This document shows, one piece after another, positions 26,050 through 34,458 of a stretch of DNA of 64,000 nt. Location: NCBI GenBank assembly GCA_004555245.1, contig SFIS01000003.1, positions 1 through 64,000 on the forward strand. The letters run 5' to 3'. Below the pieces are notes generated by a model, which saw only the letters and a list, made by a program, of their open reading frames with translations, did not search any database and had not been told where the DNA came from. A program made the translations under genes and the position numbers. The stretch is from Bacteroidales bacterium (GTDB taxonomy: Bacteria > Bacteroidota > Bacteroidia > Bacteroidales > Bacteroidaceae). How positions within the stretch are numbered: position 1 is the first letter of the stretch; every line of letters begins with the position of its first letter.

Positions 26050-26289
26050 TCCGTTGCAAAGTTAGCGAATAATTTTCTAATATACAAGAATAACCCCATT
26101 TTTTTATCATAAAACATAAAAAAAAAGACCGTCACGTGTCATTTCTTGCTGATGTCACGTTGTGGCGGACAGCATCGGACGGTGTGTGAAAAGCGGAGAC
26201 TTATGTTTCCGTTTTTTTTGTTTCTGTCATTTCCCAGCCCGTCCCATGTCTTTGTGCCGGTGTGCGTGTTAGTGTTTGTATAACGAGAA

Positions 26290-26317
26290 ACAGCCCCCAT
26301 CTCACGATGAAGGCTGT
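26290..26317 (-). terminator. Intrinsic terminator of the rnf operon
   Basis: On the minus strand ACAGCC pairs with GGCTGT and TCATC with GATG(G), followed by TTTCTCG. It lies 91 bp beyond the rnfA stop. A smaller GAAA-loop hairpin at about 26340-26362 precedes it. Confidence 0.7.
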
Positions 26318-26407
26318 CAACAACACAAACACAAAATAACTTGTGCCTTTCGGCATCAAGTGAAATTTATTGTTCTTTCTTTAGGTGATATGTCATTTCC
26401 GATGGTT

Positions 26408-27010
26408 TTATTCAATGCCGAAAAGCACCTTCAGTCCGCCATCGACACCGGAGAATCCCATGAATGAGAGAGCAAGCAGGGCAGCAGTGATGAGTGTGAT
26501 GCTCACGCCCCGCATGGCCTTGGGGACGGTGGCGAGTTCGAGCTGTTCTCTCAGTCCGGCGAAGAGGACGAGAGCGATGCCGAAGCCTATGGCAGACGCT
26601 ATGGCATAGTCGAGCGACATGAGGAGGCTGTAGTCCTTCTGTATGACAGAGATTGCCACGCCGAGCACGGCGCAATTTGTCGTGATGAGGGGCAGGAAGA
26701 CGCCGAGGGCCTGATAGAGTGGGGGCGACACTTTCTTCAGTATGATCTCCACCATCTGCACAAGAGCTGCGATGACGAGGATGAAGGAGAGTGTCTGTAG
26801 ATATTGCAGGTCGAAGGGAGTGAGCACGAGTGTCTGTATGAGCCATGTGACGAGAGTTGCGAGGAGCATGACAAACGCCACGGCGGCCGACATTCCGAGC
26901 GAGGTGTTCACCTTCTGGCTGACGCCGAGGAAGGGGCAGATGCCGAGGAACTGGCTGAGAACGATATTGTTTACGAATATCGCCGCAATGAAAATCAGTA
27001 TGTATTCCAT
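26408..27010 (-). CDS. rnfA: Rnf complex subunit A
   Basis: A 200-residue integral membrane protein with six predicted helices, beginning MEYILIFIAAIFVNNIVLSQFLG and containing the conserved TTNCAVLGVA segment. It is paired with RnfE in the membrane core of the Rnf complex, which moves electrons between ferredoxin and NAD coupled to Na+ or H+ transport. Last gene of the operon, 61 bp after rnfE. Confidence 0.96.
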   Translation of the reverse strand: MEYILIFIAAIFVNNIVLSQFLGICPFLGVSQKVNTSLGMSAAVAFVMLLATLVTWLIQTLVLTPFDLQYLQTLSFILVIAALVQMVEIILKKVSPPLYQALGVFLPLITTNCAVLGVAISVIQKDYSLLMSLDYAIASAIGFGIALVLFAGLREQLELATVPKAMRGVSITLITAALLALSFMGFSGVDGGLKVLFGIE

Positions 27011-27071
27011 AATGTTACTGTTGTTTTGTAATCGAAGTGATAGAGGGTTTTCCCTTTGTTTTCAGTCGCTC

Positions 27072-27653
27072 TCACTTCTTCATCTTGTTTATGATGGCGA
27101 TGATGTATCCGAGGGTGAGGAATGCTCCCGGAGGCAGGATGAAGATAAGCATGCTGTAGTCTGCCGGTATGACGGAAGCTCCGAAGACGCTGCCGTTGCC
27201 GAGCAGTTCTCTGCAGATGCCGAGCAGTGTGAGGCCGATGGTGAAACCGAGACCGATGCCTATGCCGTCGAGTGCCGAATCAAGGACGTTGTTCTTGCAG
27301 GCGAACGATTCGGCTCGTCCGAGAATGATGCAGTTGACGACGATGAGCGGTATGAAAAGTCCGAGCGACTTGTTGACGTCGGGCAGGTAGGCTGCGAGCG
27401 AGAACTGCACTATTGTCACGAGGGTTGCAATGACGACGATATATACGGGGATGTGTACCATGTCGGGCGTCAGCTTCTTTATGAGCGAAATGACGATGTT
27501 AGAGCATATCAGCACTGCCATGGTTGCCAGTCCCATCATCATGCCGTTGACTGCACTTGTCGTGGTGGCCAGTGTAGGACACATTCCGAGCATCAGTACG
27601 AAGGTGGGGTTCTCCTTCACGATGCCGTTGAGTATTATTCCGATTTTACTCAT
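27072..27653 (-). CDS. rnfE: Rnf complex subunit E
   Basis: A 193-residue membrane protein homologous to RnfA in inverted topology. Motifs: NPTFVLMLGMCPTLATTTSA and VNCIILGRAESFA. The two conserved cysteine regions (MCPTLA and VNCIIL) match the RnfA/E membrane iron-sulfur ligands. Sits between rnfG and rnfA. Confidence 0.96.
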   Translation of the reverse strand: MSKIGIILNGIVKENPTFVLMLGMCPTLATTTSAVNGMMMGLATMAVLICSNIVISLIKKLTPDMVHIPVYIVVIATLVTIVQFSLAAYLPDVNKSLGLFIPLIVVNCIILGRAESFACKNNVLDSALDGIGIGLGFTIGLTLLGICRELLGNGSVFGASVIPADYSMLIFILPPGAFLTLGYIIAIINKMKK

Positions 27654-27715
27654 GTTGTTTCTTTTTTTAAGGTGTGATCTGCTTTGTGAGGCTGTGAGGA
27701 CCTGTGTGTGAGGCC

Positions 27716-28312
27716 TTATTTTGCGGCAGCCTTTTCAGCGAAGGTGTTGTAGGCTTCTCTCACGGCGCTTAGGAAGGCGCGTGACGTTATGGTAGATGCG
27801 GTGATGGCATCGATGTCTCCACCGTCTTTCGACACGGTAAAGTTGTCGGTCTTGGGCGATTTTCCGACGATGGATGCCTTCTCGCTGTTTCCTCCGTTCT
27901 CTGGTTTCTGGAACCATTCTCCGGCTTTAGCGCCCAGTCCCGGTGTCTCTGCGTGTTCGAGCAGGGTGTATCCGAGTATTGTGCCGTTGTCGTCGAATCC
28001 TACGAGCACCTTCAGTTTTCCGCCGAAGGCGTTAGGGTCGGTCGATTCCACTGCCACGCCCTTGTCTGTGGTGTAGATGATGTATGTCGATTCTTTTCCG
28101 TTGACAGTGCGTGTGACGGTCTCGGTGTTGTTCACTGTGACATTGTCAGTTGCGAGAACAGACTTTATGCCGTCGGCGAGGGTGAGCTCAGCCTGTTTCT
28201 CTATTGCCGGTTTGGTGAGCTGGTTGACGTATGCAAGCAGTCCGCCGCACACCAGTGCTACGCCGACAAGTACGAGCACCATGTTCTGTATGTTTGATTT
28301 GAGTTTTTCCAT
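27716..28312 (-). CDS. rnfG: Rnf complex subunit G, covalent FMN protein
   Basis: A 198-residue protein with one N-terminal membrane anchor and an extracytoplasmic FMN-binding domain. The flavinylation motif is TASTITS (residues 171-177), with T174 the expected FMN attachment site. HAETPGLGAKA is the other family signature. Flavinylation would need an ApbE enzyme, not encoded in this window. Confidence 0.95.
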   Translation of the reverse strand: MEKLKSNIQNMVLVLVGVALVCGGLLAYVNQLTKPAIEKQAELTLADGIKSVLATDNVTVNNTETVTRTVNGKESTYIIYTTDKGVAVESTDPNAFGGKLKVLVGFDDNGTILGYTLLEHAETPGLGAKAGEWFQKPENGGNSEKASIVGKSPKTDNFTVSKDGGDIDAITASTITSRAFLSAVREAYNTFAEKAAAK

Positions 28313-28330
28313 AATTGTGGCTCTCCTTGT

Positions 28331-29323
28331 TTAGTTTTGTTTCTTTGCCGGCACTTCTCCGAAACGTTTCGGCTTGACGTACATGTTGATGAGCGGCGTG
28401 AATGCGTTCATGATAAGTATGGCGAACGACATTCCCTCCGGGTATGCGCCCCAGTTGCGAATGATGACCGTGAGAGCTCCGATGCTGATGCCGTAGATTA
28501 CCTGTCCTTTTGGGCACATCGGTGATGTCACATAGTCTGTCGCCATGAAGATGGCTCCGAGCATCAGTCCGCCTGAGAGTATGACGTGGAGCGGCGATGC
28601 GTATGTCTGGCTGTCGCAGAGGTGCAGTGCGCCGGCAATGACGAATACTGTGAGAAGAATCGACACGGGAATGTGCCATGTGATGATTTTCTTCCAGAGC
28701 ATATATGCGAAGCCTATGAGCAGTGCTATGGCGCACACTTCTCCGACGGTGCCTCCGTTGTTGCCGACGAGCAGGTCAATTGACGACGGCAGCTGGTCGA
28801 GCACGTCCTCGCCCTTTATGGCGCGCTGCATTATGCTGAGTGGTGTGGCAGCTGTCGTGGCGTCGGTGTATGCTGTCAGCTGTCCGGGCACCGGCCATGA
28901 TGTCATGGCTGTGGGGAAGCTGACGAGGAGGAAGCATCTGCCGACGAGTGCGGGGTTGAAGGGGTTCTGCCCGAGGCCGCCGAATGTCATTTTACCCACG
29001 CCTATAGCGACGAGTGCGCCTATGATGATGATCCATATCGGCAGGTTGCTGGGCAGGTTCATGCCAAGCAGCAGGCCGGTGAGAGCCGCCGAGCCGTCGC
29101 ATACGGTGCAGCGGGTTGTCTTCAGCAGATATTTGCCTATAGCCCATTCGAAGAGCACGCACGCCACGACGCTTGTAGCGCAGACGATGGCGGAGCCTAT
29201 GCCGAAGAAGTAGAAACTGGCAAGGAGTGCGGGGAGGAGGGCTATGATGACACCATACATGTTTCTTTCAACGGAATCGTTGCCGTGCGCATGTGGTGAG
29301 AGTGAAACTATTAGTTTTCCCAT
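28331..29323 (-). CDS. rnfD: Rnf complex subunit D
   Basis: A 330-residue membrane protein with about ten helices. The FMN-attachment region reads DATTAATPLS, near the middle. Also seen: GMNLPSNLPIWIIIIGA and the terminal FAILIMNAFTPLIN. RnfD and the related NqrB form the ion-translocating part of the complex. It overlaps the rnfG context closely (18-bp gap). Confidence 0.95.
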   Translation of the reverse strand: MGKLIVSLSPHAHGNDSVERNMYGVIIALLPALLASFYFFGIGSAIVCATSVVACVLFEWAIGKYLLKTTRCTVCDGSAALTGLLLGMNLPSNLPIWIIIIGALVAIGVGKMTFGGLGQNPFNPALVGRCFLLVSFPTAMTSWPVPGQLTAYTDATTAATPLSIMQRAIKGEDVLDQLPSSIDLLVGNNGGTVGEVCAIALLIGFAYMLWKKIITWHIPVSILLTVFVIAGALHLCDSQTYASPLHVILSGGLMLGAIFMATDYVTSPMCPKGQVIYGISIGALTVIIRNWGAYPEGMSFAILIMNAFTPLINMYVKPKRFGEVPAKKQN

Positions 29324-29454
29324 TGTTTTGTTTGTTTGCTTTCGTAGGTTTTGTTTTTTTCCCGTAACGGGTGGTGTCTATTGACGTGTCCGTGTGCGGT
29401 TTTGTCATGGTGTGGCTTTATGGCAGTCACGGTGTCGTTCTGCCTCAGCCGCTG

Positions 29455-30807
29455 TCATTTCTTTGCGGCACGTGCGCGTATGATGCCCATGACGGTTGAT
29501 TTGCCTAATCTGATGTTGTCGAGCATCGGTCTGTGGGATGGGCATGTGAACTGGCACGAGCCACACTCTATGCAGCTTGTGATGTCCTCTGCCTCCACTT
29601 TCTCCCATAGATGCTTTGCCGAGCAGGTGGCGAGCAGGAAGGGTTCAAGTCCCATAGGGCATACTCTGACGCATTTTCCGCATCTGATGCAGGGGTCGGG
29701 TTCTTTGCGGTGTGCGTCGTCGTCAGTGAGTACGGTGATGCAGTTCTGTCCTTTTCCTACGGGGACGTCGAGCGAGTTGACCGCCTTGCCCATCATCGGT
29801 CCTCCGGCGAGAATCTTGTTGTCGCCTTCGGGCAGTCCGCCGCAGAGTTCGATGAGCGATCCGAATGATGTCCCCATGCGCACGAGGAAGTTGCCGGGGT
29901 TCTTTATGGCTTTTCCGGTTACGGTGGTGTATCTCTCAAACAGCGGCTTGTTCTTCATCACGGCTTCATAGACGGCGACTGCCGTGCCTGCGTTCTGCAC
30001 TATGGCGCCGACGTTGACGGGAATGGCCGGAGGAGCGGGCACCTGCCTGTTGATTACGGCATCGACAAGCTGTTTCTCTCCGCCCTGCGGGTATTTCTTC
30101 TGCAGCGGCACCACCTCTATCTCCGGTGTGTCAGCCAGTTTCTGTGCGAGAAGTTCTATTGCTGCGGGTTTGTTGTCTTCAATGCCGATGTATCCTTTGT
30201 TGACTTTTGCGCCTTTCATGAGGATTTTCACGCCTTCGATCAGCTGGTCGGCCTTTTCCATCATGAGGCGGAAGTCGGATGTGATGTACGGTTCGCATTC
30301 CACACCGTTGATGATGACACATTCAGCTTTTGCTCCCGGTGGCGGGCAAAGCTTGATAAATGTCGGGAAGCAGGCGCCGCCCATGCCTACCACTCCGGCT
30401 CGTTTGATGCGTTCAACGATTTCTTCCGGTGTGAGATCCGGATGGTCTGCGAGTCGTTCGAGTTTCTCCGAGCGGTCGATACTCTCTTCCCATTCGTCGC
30501 CCTCGACTGCGATGGTGACAGCCGGTTTCAGGTATCCTGACGCGTCGATGGCATTGTCAACTTTCAGCACGGTTCCTGATACCGACGAAAAGACGGGAGC
30601 CGAGACGAATCCTCCAGCTTCAGCAATCATTGTCCCCACCTTCACTTTGTCGCCTTTCTTCACGACGGGCTTTGCCGGCGCTCCGATATGCTGGCTCATG
30701 GGGAACACCGCTTGTTTCGGCAGGGGTGCGGGTATGGTTATGGCATCGTTGGTGAGTTTGTTCTCGTCCGGATGGATGCCTCCTATTTTGAATGTTCTTG
30801 ATTTCAT
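29455..30807 (-). CDS. rnfC: Rnf complex subunit C
   Basis: A 450-residue peripheral subunit. It starts MKSRTFKIGGIHPDENK, the usual RnfC N-terminus; an ATG at 30825 that overlaps the rnfB stop (TAATG) is an alternative six codons longer. The NADH/FMN-binding part resembles NuoF (GMGGACFPTFIKLCPPPGAK). Two 4Fe-4S motifs are CIRCGKCVRVCPMG and CIECGSCQFTCPS. It is the NAD(H)-reacting subunit. Confidence 0.95.
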   Translation of the reverse strand: MKSRTFKIGGIHPDENKLTNDAITIPAPLPKQAVFPMSQHIGAPAKPVVKKGDKVKVGTMIAEAGGFVSAPVFSSVSGTVLKVDNAIDASGYLKPAVTIAVEGDEWEESIDRSEKLERLADHPDLTPEEIVERIKRAGVVGMGGACFPTFIKLCPPPGAKAECVIINGVECEPYITSDFRLMMEKADQLIEGVKILMKGAKVNKGYIGIEDNKPAAIELLAQKLADTPEIEVVPLQKKYPQGGEKQLVDAVINRQVPAPPAIPVNVGAIVQNAGTAVAVYEAVMKNKPLFERYTTVTGKAIKNPGNFLVRMGTSFGSLIELCGGLPEGDNKILAGGPMMGKAVNSLDVPVGKGQNCITVLTDDDAHRKEPDPCIRCGKCVRVCPMGLEPFLLATCSAKHLWEKVEAEDITSCIECGSCQFTCPSHRPMLDNIRLGKSTVMGIIRARAAKK

Positions 30808-30824
30808 AGTGTATGATTTAGTCA

Positions 30825-31808
30825 TTATGCTTCGGCCTTTGTCGTTTCAGCCTTTGCTTCTTCTGCCTTGTTCACGGCAGGTCTTGTTTTCTCCGTGTCA
30901 GCCGTTGTCATCTGGTTTCCGGCTGCGGCGGGTTTTGCGGCAGTCTCTGCAGCAGTCTTCGGTTTCAGCACGGGGAGAGGCCATGTGGCGATGATGGCGC
31001 CAGTCGGACACTCGCGCACGCACATTCCGCAGGCGCGGCATTTCTCCGGGTTGATGTACGAGAGGTTGTTTTCGATGGTGATGGCGTCGAACTTGCAGAC
31101 TTTCTGGCACTTTCCGCATCCGATGCAGGCGGCCTGGCAGTTCTTGCGCGCTACGGCCCCTTTGTCCTTGTTGACGCATGAGACGAAGACGCGGTGAGGA
31201 ATATCTTTTATCACCTTGCCCTTCGGTCTGATTTCGATGATGTGTCTCGGACACGCCTTGGCGCATGCCCCGCAGGATGTGCAAAGGTTCTCGTCCACTT
31301 CCGGCAGCCCTGTTTCAGCGTTGATGTTTATGGCTCCGAAAGCGCAAGCCGCCACGCAGTCTCCGCAACCGAGACATCCGTATCCGCATCCTGTCTCTCC
31401 TGCTCCGCAGCTGTTGACGGCAGTGCATGTCCTCAGTCCGTCGTATTCCACGGTTCTGGGCCGTTTGGCGAAGCATCCTCCGCATCTCACGACAGCAACC
31501 TTGGGTTCTGCCGCGGCGACGGCCATGCCGAGCAGGTCAGCCACTTTCGCCATGCACTCCTGTCCTCCTACAGGGCACATGAGGCCTTCTATCGAGCCTT
31601 TGTTCGCCCCTTTGATCAGTGCGTCCGCCATACCCGAACATCCGGGATAGCCACATCCGCCGCAGTTGGCGCCGGGCAGTGCGTCGAGGACAGCAGGCAG
31701 GCGGGGGTCTTCTTCAACAGCAAACTTCTTTGAGCAGACGTATAGCACAACGGCGGCTATAAGAGCGATGATGCCCAAGACGATTACTGCATTCAAGATA
31801 ACATTCAT
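30825..31808 (-). CDS. rnfB: Rnf complex subunit B, ferredoxin-type
   Basis: A 327-residue protein with an N-terminal membrane anchor, the conserved LPGANCGGCGYPGCSG cluster motif and further 4Fe-4S motifs (CLGCGDCVAAC, CTSCGACAKAC, CIGCGKCQKVC, CRACGMCVREC). The last 45 residues are an alanine- and lysine-rich tail. RnfB accepts electrons from ferredoxin. First structural gene of the rnf operon. Confidence 0.96.
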   Translation of the reverse strand: MNVILNAVIVLGIIALIAAVVLYVCSKKFAVEEDPRLPAVLDALPGANCGGCGYPGCSGMADALIKGANKGSIEGLMCPVGGQECMAKVADLLGMAVAAAEPKVAVVRCGGCFAKRPRTVEYDGLRTCTAVNSCGAGETGCGYGCLGCGDCVAACAFGAININAETGLPEVDENLCTSCGACAKACPRHIIEIRPKGKVIKDIPHRVFVSCVNKDKGAVARKNCQAACIGCGKCQKVCKFDAITIENNLSYINPEKCRACGMCVRECPTGAIIATWPLPVLKPKTAAETAAKPAAAGNQMTTADTEKTRPAVNKAEEAKAETTKAEA

Positions 31809-31882
31809 AGTGTTGTTTTTGATTAGTTAATAAGTTATTGTAATAGTATTTCTTTAAGGTGCGTATATATGAGACAACATCT

Positions 31883-32368
31883 TTACGGCAGGGGGTTCTT
31901 GTCCGTTTGCGGCTGTGTGCCGGTGTCTGTGATGCTGAAGACGATGACGTTCTGCAGTTTCCGCCTGAAGGCGTAGAGAGCGGCGTAATAGACGGCGAGT
32001 GCGCCAAGGCCTCCCAATGCTGCTACGATCTGGCTGTTTGTCTCGTCGAGCGGGCACGGGCCGTCGTGGGCGGTAAGCAGCAGTGTGGCTACGATGGTTG
32101 CCACGACAACGGCGGTGGGCACTACGAAAGCGAGCAGCACCGCTGTCATACCCATTTTCTCTGACGCTTCTACAGTCACCGCATCGCCGATTGCGTAATG
32201 CGTGGCGACAGGCGAATAGACATCAATCGTCTTCACTTTGCTCTCTGAGGTGAGGCATTTCTCCGACAGCTTACAGGACAGGCAGGCCGACTTCTGTGTT
32301 ATGCGCACAACGATGTGTTCGCCGTCGATGCTTTCTATCTTTCCTTCGTGTCTGATTTGCTGGCTCAT
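31883..32368 (-). CDS. RseC/SoxR-reducing-complex family membrane protein
   Basis: A 161-residue protein starting MSQQIRHEGKIESIDGEHIVVRI. It shows four cysteines in the pattern SACLSCKLSEKCLT typical of RseC/MucC, then two membrane helices. The in-frame extension upstream to 32530 overlaps the promoter, so the shorter start is used. It routinely precedes rnfB in Bacteroidetes and probably assists Rnf assembly or redox sensing. Confidence 0.88.
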   Translation of the reverse strand: MSQQIRHEGKIESIDGEHIVVRITQKSACLSCKLSEKCLTSESKVKTIDVYSPVATHYAIGDAVTVEASEKMGMTAVLLAFVVPTAVVVATIVATLLLTAHDGPCPLDETNSQIVAALGGLGALAVYYAALYAFRRKLQNVIVFSITDTGTQPQTDKNPLP

Positions 32369-32458
32369 CGTGTTGTTGCAGAGTTTGGATTCAAAGTTTT
32401 TTGTGTGTTTTGGCCGTTCGTGAAAAAGGGTGTATGATACGTATTTGTATCTTTTGTG

Positions 32459-32466
32459 CAAAATTA
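32459..32466 (-). promoter_or_regulatory. -7 element of the rnf operon promoter
   Basis: TAATTTTG on the minus strand, about 90 bp ahead of the RseC-like start. No clear -33 TTG at the usual distance. Confidence 0.65.
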
Positions 32467-32544
32467 ATAATATTTTCTCATATCCTGCTAATTTTTTAAT
32501 AAATTTTACATATAATATTTGTATATTCATCGAACACGCAAAAA

Positions 32545-32989
32545 TCCTATCATACGGGTGGTGCGGCTGACACTTTCTTGCACTCTACAGAATGTCAGAA
32601 AATCATGTTTTCAGGTGCGGAAAATGCGGTTTGCGGTGTCGTCGGCAGTCTTCCGGCTTGTCATTTTGAGTGTTTTGGAGTGCAAGATAGTCAAAGTGAG
32701 GATGCAAGATTGACTTGTTGGCGATGCAAGACAGACTATTTGAGGCACTGATATTGACTGTTTTGGGGGCATTTTTGCACGTTTTTTGACGAATGAAACA
32801 TACAAACAGGAAATCAGTTTTCGTATATCACGTTGATTGTCAACAACATAGCCGAAATATGGAAAAATTCGGAAGAACCGCCTAAAACCGTAGTCAGTGA
32901 GGCGCGACGTGTTTTGCGGCGGTTTTTCCGTGTCAAGAAAGTATCATGTGTGCCTTTTCCGGGGCGTGGTGTGATACTATTTTATCATG
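32545..32989. repeat. 445-bp intergenic element, copy B
   Basis: Partner of 8091-8535, of equal length, sharing ordered landmarks GGCTGACACTTTCTTGCAC, GAAAATCATGTTTT, CAAGATAGTCAAAGTGAG, GCAAGATTGACTTG, TGTCAAGA-AGTATCATG and TGATACTATTTTATCATG. It fills the gap between the rnf promoter and maf. No transposase or convincing protein is present. Confidence 0.75.
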
Positions 32990-33013
32990 TTTTTCGAAAA
33001 ATCGTAAGCTATA

Positions 33014-33589
33014 CTATTTGAAAGACGCCAGCTCTGAATAGATGCGTTGCACGGGCAGTCCCATGACGTTGAAGTAGGAGCCGACGAGTTTCTTCACCCC
33101 GACATATCCTATCCATTCCTGCACCCCGTACGCTCCGGCTTTGTCAAGAGGCTTGTATTTGGCGACGTAGTATTTTATCTGCTCGTCCGAGAGGTTGTCA
33201 AACTCTACGGTGGTGCGTACGCTGAAGGTTCTCGTTTTGGTTTTCGAGCGCAGGCAGACGCCTGTGATGACACTGTGTTCTTTGCCTGAGAGGTCTCTGA
33301 GCATCTGGCACGCCTCCGCTTCGTCGGCAGGTTTGCCCATCACTCTCCCTTCGAGAATCACTACGGTGTCGGCAGTCAGCACGATGTCGTTGTCGGATAT
33401 ATTCCTTACGTGAGGCTCGAGGAAGTAAGGCTCTGATTTCTTGCGTGATATGTATTCTGCTGTTTCTTCTGCTTTAAGCGTTTCGGGATATGATTCGTCG
33501 ATGTCAGGTATGACCCATGTCCTGTATTCGATGTCCAGCCCTTTCAGCAGTTCTTTTCGTCTTGGCGAGTTGCTTGCGAGAATAATCAT
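33014..33589 (-). CDS. maf: Maf-family nucleotide pyrophosphatase
   Basis: A 191-residue protein with ILASNSPRRKELL at the N-terminus, the central LTADTVVILEGRVMGKPAD and C-terminal GAYGVQEWIGY, all Maf signatures. Maf proteins hydrolyse non-canonical or methylated NTPs such as dTTP/UTP analogues and influence septation. Complete length. Confidence 0.95.
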   Translation of the reverse strand: MIILASNSPRRKELLKGLDIEYRTWVIPDIDESYPETLKAEETAEYISRKKSEPYFLEPHVRNISDNDIVLTADTVVILEGRVMGKPADEAEACQMLRDLSGKEHSVITGVCLRSKTKTRTFSVRTTVEFDNLSDEQIKYYVAKYKPLDKAGAYGVQEWIGYVGVKKLVGSYFNVMGLPVQRIYSELASFK

Positions 33590-33644
33590 GTCTGTCGTGT
33601 GTTCTGAGTTGGAAAATGATTAGGTTGTGTATGACGTTGGGAGT

Positions 33645-34175
33645 TTATTGGAACTGTCCTATGTGTACGTTCTCCCATTTCAGTTTGTCGTCGCTCTGCG
33701 GCTTGCGCTCGTCGGCGGGATGTCCGAATGCTATGGCGCACAGCACGCGCTGGTTGTCGGGAATGTTGAGAATGCCGGCAATCACTTCGTTTGCTGTCGT
33801 GCCGTCTGTCAGTCCGCGTTTGTCAAACTGTGCCCAGCAGGAGCCCAGCCCCAGTTCCTCTGCCTGGTATTGCATTGATACAGAGGCGATGGCGGCATCT
33901 TCTATCCAGCAGTCGTTGATGTCCGGACAGCCTGTCACGACAACGACGAGCGGAGCCCCTTTCAGAAACTGGCTTCCCATGTCCTTGGCGTCGGCAATCT
34001 TCTCGATGGTCATCCTGTCTTCTACGACGACGAAATGCCACGACCTGTTTGACTTGCTTGTCGGAGACATCAGGGCGGCTCTGAGAATCAGCTTCACTGC
34101 CTCGCTGTCTATTTCCTCTGTTGTGAACTTGCGGTGCGACCGTCTGTTGGCTACGATGTTTTTGAATTCTGTCAT
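33645..34175 (-). CDS. Nitroreductase-family flavoprotein
   Basis: A 176-residue FMN-dependent NAD(P)H oxidoreductase: N-terminal ANRRSHRKFTTEEI (FMN phosphate contacts), SPTSKSNRSWHFVVVEDR, and GLGSCWAQF. Substrate is unknown; such enzymes reduce nitroaromatics, quinones or flavins. A minus-strand TAACTTTG at 34238-34231 is its likely -7 element. Confidence 0.88.
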   Translation of the reverse strand: MTEFKNIVANRRSHRKFTTEEIDSEAVKLILRAALMSPTSKSNRSWHFVVVEDRMTIEKIADAKDMGSQFLKGAPLVVVVTGCPDINDCWIEDAAIASVSMQYQAEELGLGSCWAQFDKRGLTDGTTANEVIAGILNIPDNQRVLCAIAFGHPADERKPQSDDKLKWENVHIGQFQ

Positions 34176-34291
34176 GATGATGTGTCTTGTTTTATCTCGT
34201 TTAGGTGTTGTCGCTTTACAAAAAACGGTGCAAAGTTACAAATAAATATGAATATATGATGCATAAAGACTGTTGTTTCGCTTTTTTTTAG

Positions 34292-34299
34292 TAACTTTG
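34292..34299 (+). promoter_or_regulatory. -7 element of the mltG promoter
   Basis: TAACTTTG, 160 bp ahead of the mltG start. The leader between contains the AGTTGGCG-type repeat cluster at 34316-34372. Confidence 0.65.
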
Positions 34300-34315
34300 C
34301 ACGGTTTTATAGATT

Positions 34316-34372
34316 CTGTTGACGGGCTGGCAAGTTGGCGTGCTGGCAAGTTGGCGAGTTGGCGTGTTGACA
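34316..34372. repeat. GTTGGCG/GTTGACG short repeat cluster
   Basis: About six imperfect copies of a 9-10 bp unit (GTTGACGGGCTG, GCAAGTTGGCGTG, GCAAGTTGGCGAGTTGGCG, TGTTGACAG) in the mltG leader. They are the reverse-complement relatives of the CGTCAACT clusters elsewhere in the window. Confidence 0.7.
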
Positions 34373-34458
34373 GTAAAGCACATATTTATGCCTTGAAGAG
34401 GCAGGACACTCAGCCCCGGGACACTCCCGTGGCAGGAGAAAAAAACATATTCTCGACA

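Larger units (their letters stand above)
25915..26407. other. Intergenic region between dnaA and rnfA
   Basis: A 493-bp convergent gap. It holds a candidate small RNA on the minus strand (25981-26049, promoter 26056-26087), an A/T-rich stretch at 26060-26130, a weak hairpin followed by eight Ts at about 26203-26220 that could end rightward transcription, and the rnf terminator at 26290-26317. No open frame looks real. Confidence 0.6.

Noticed and set aside
25915..26407. Replication origin next to dnaA
   Set aside because: The gap is A/T-rich in part, but I found no cluster of TTATCCACA-like boxes.
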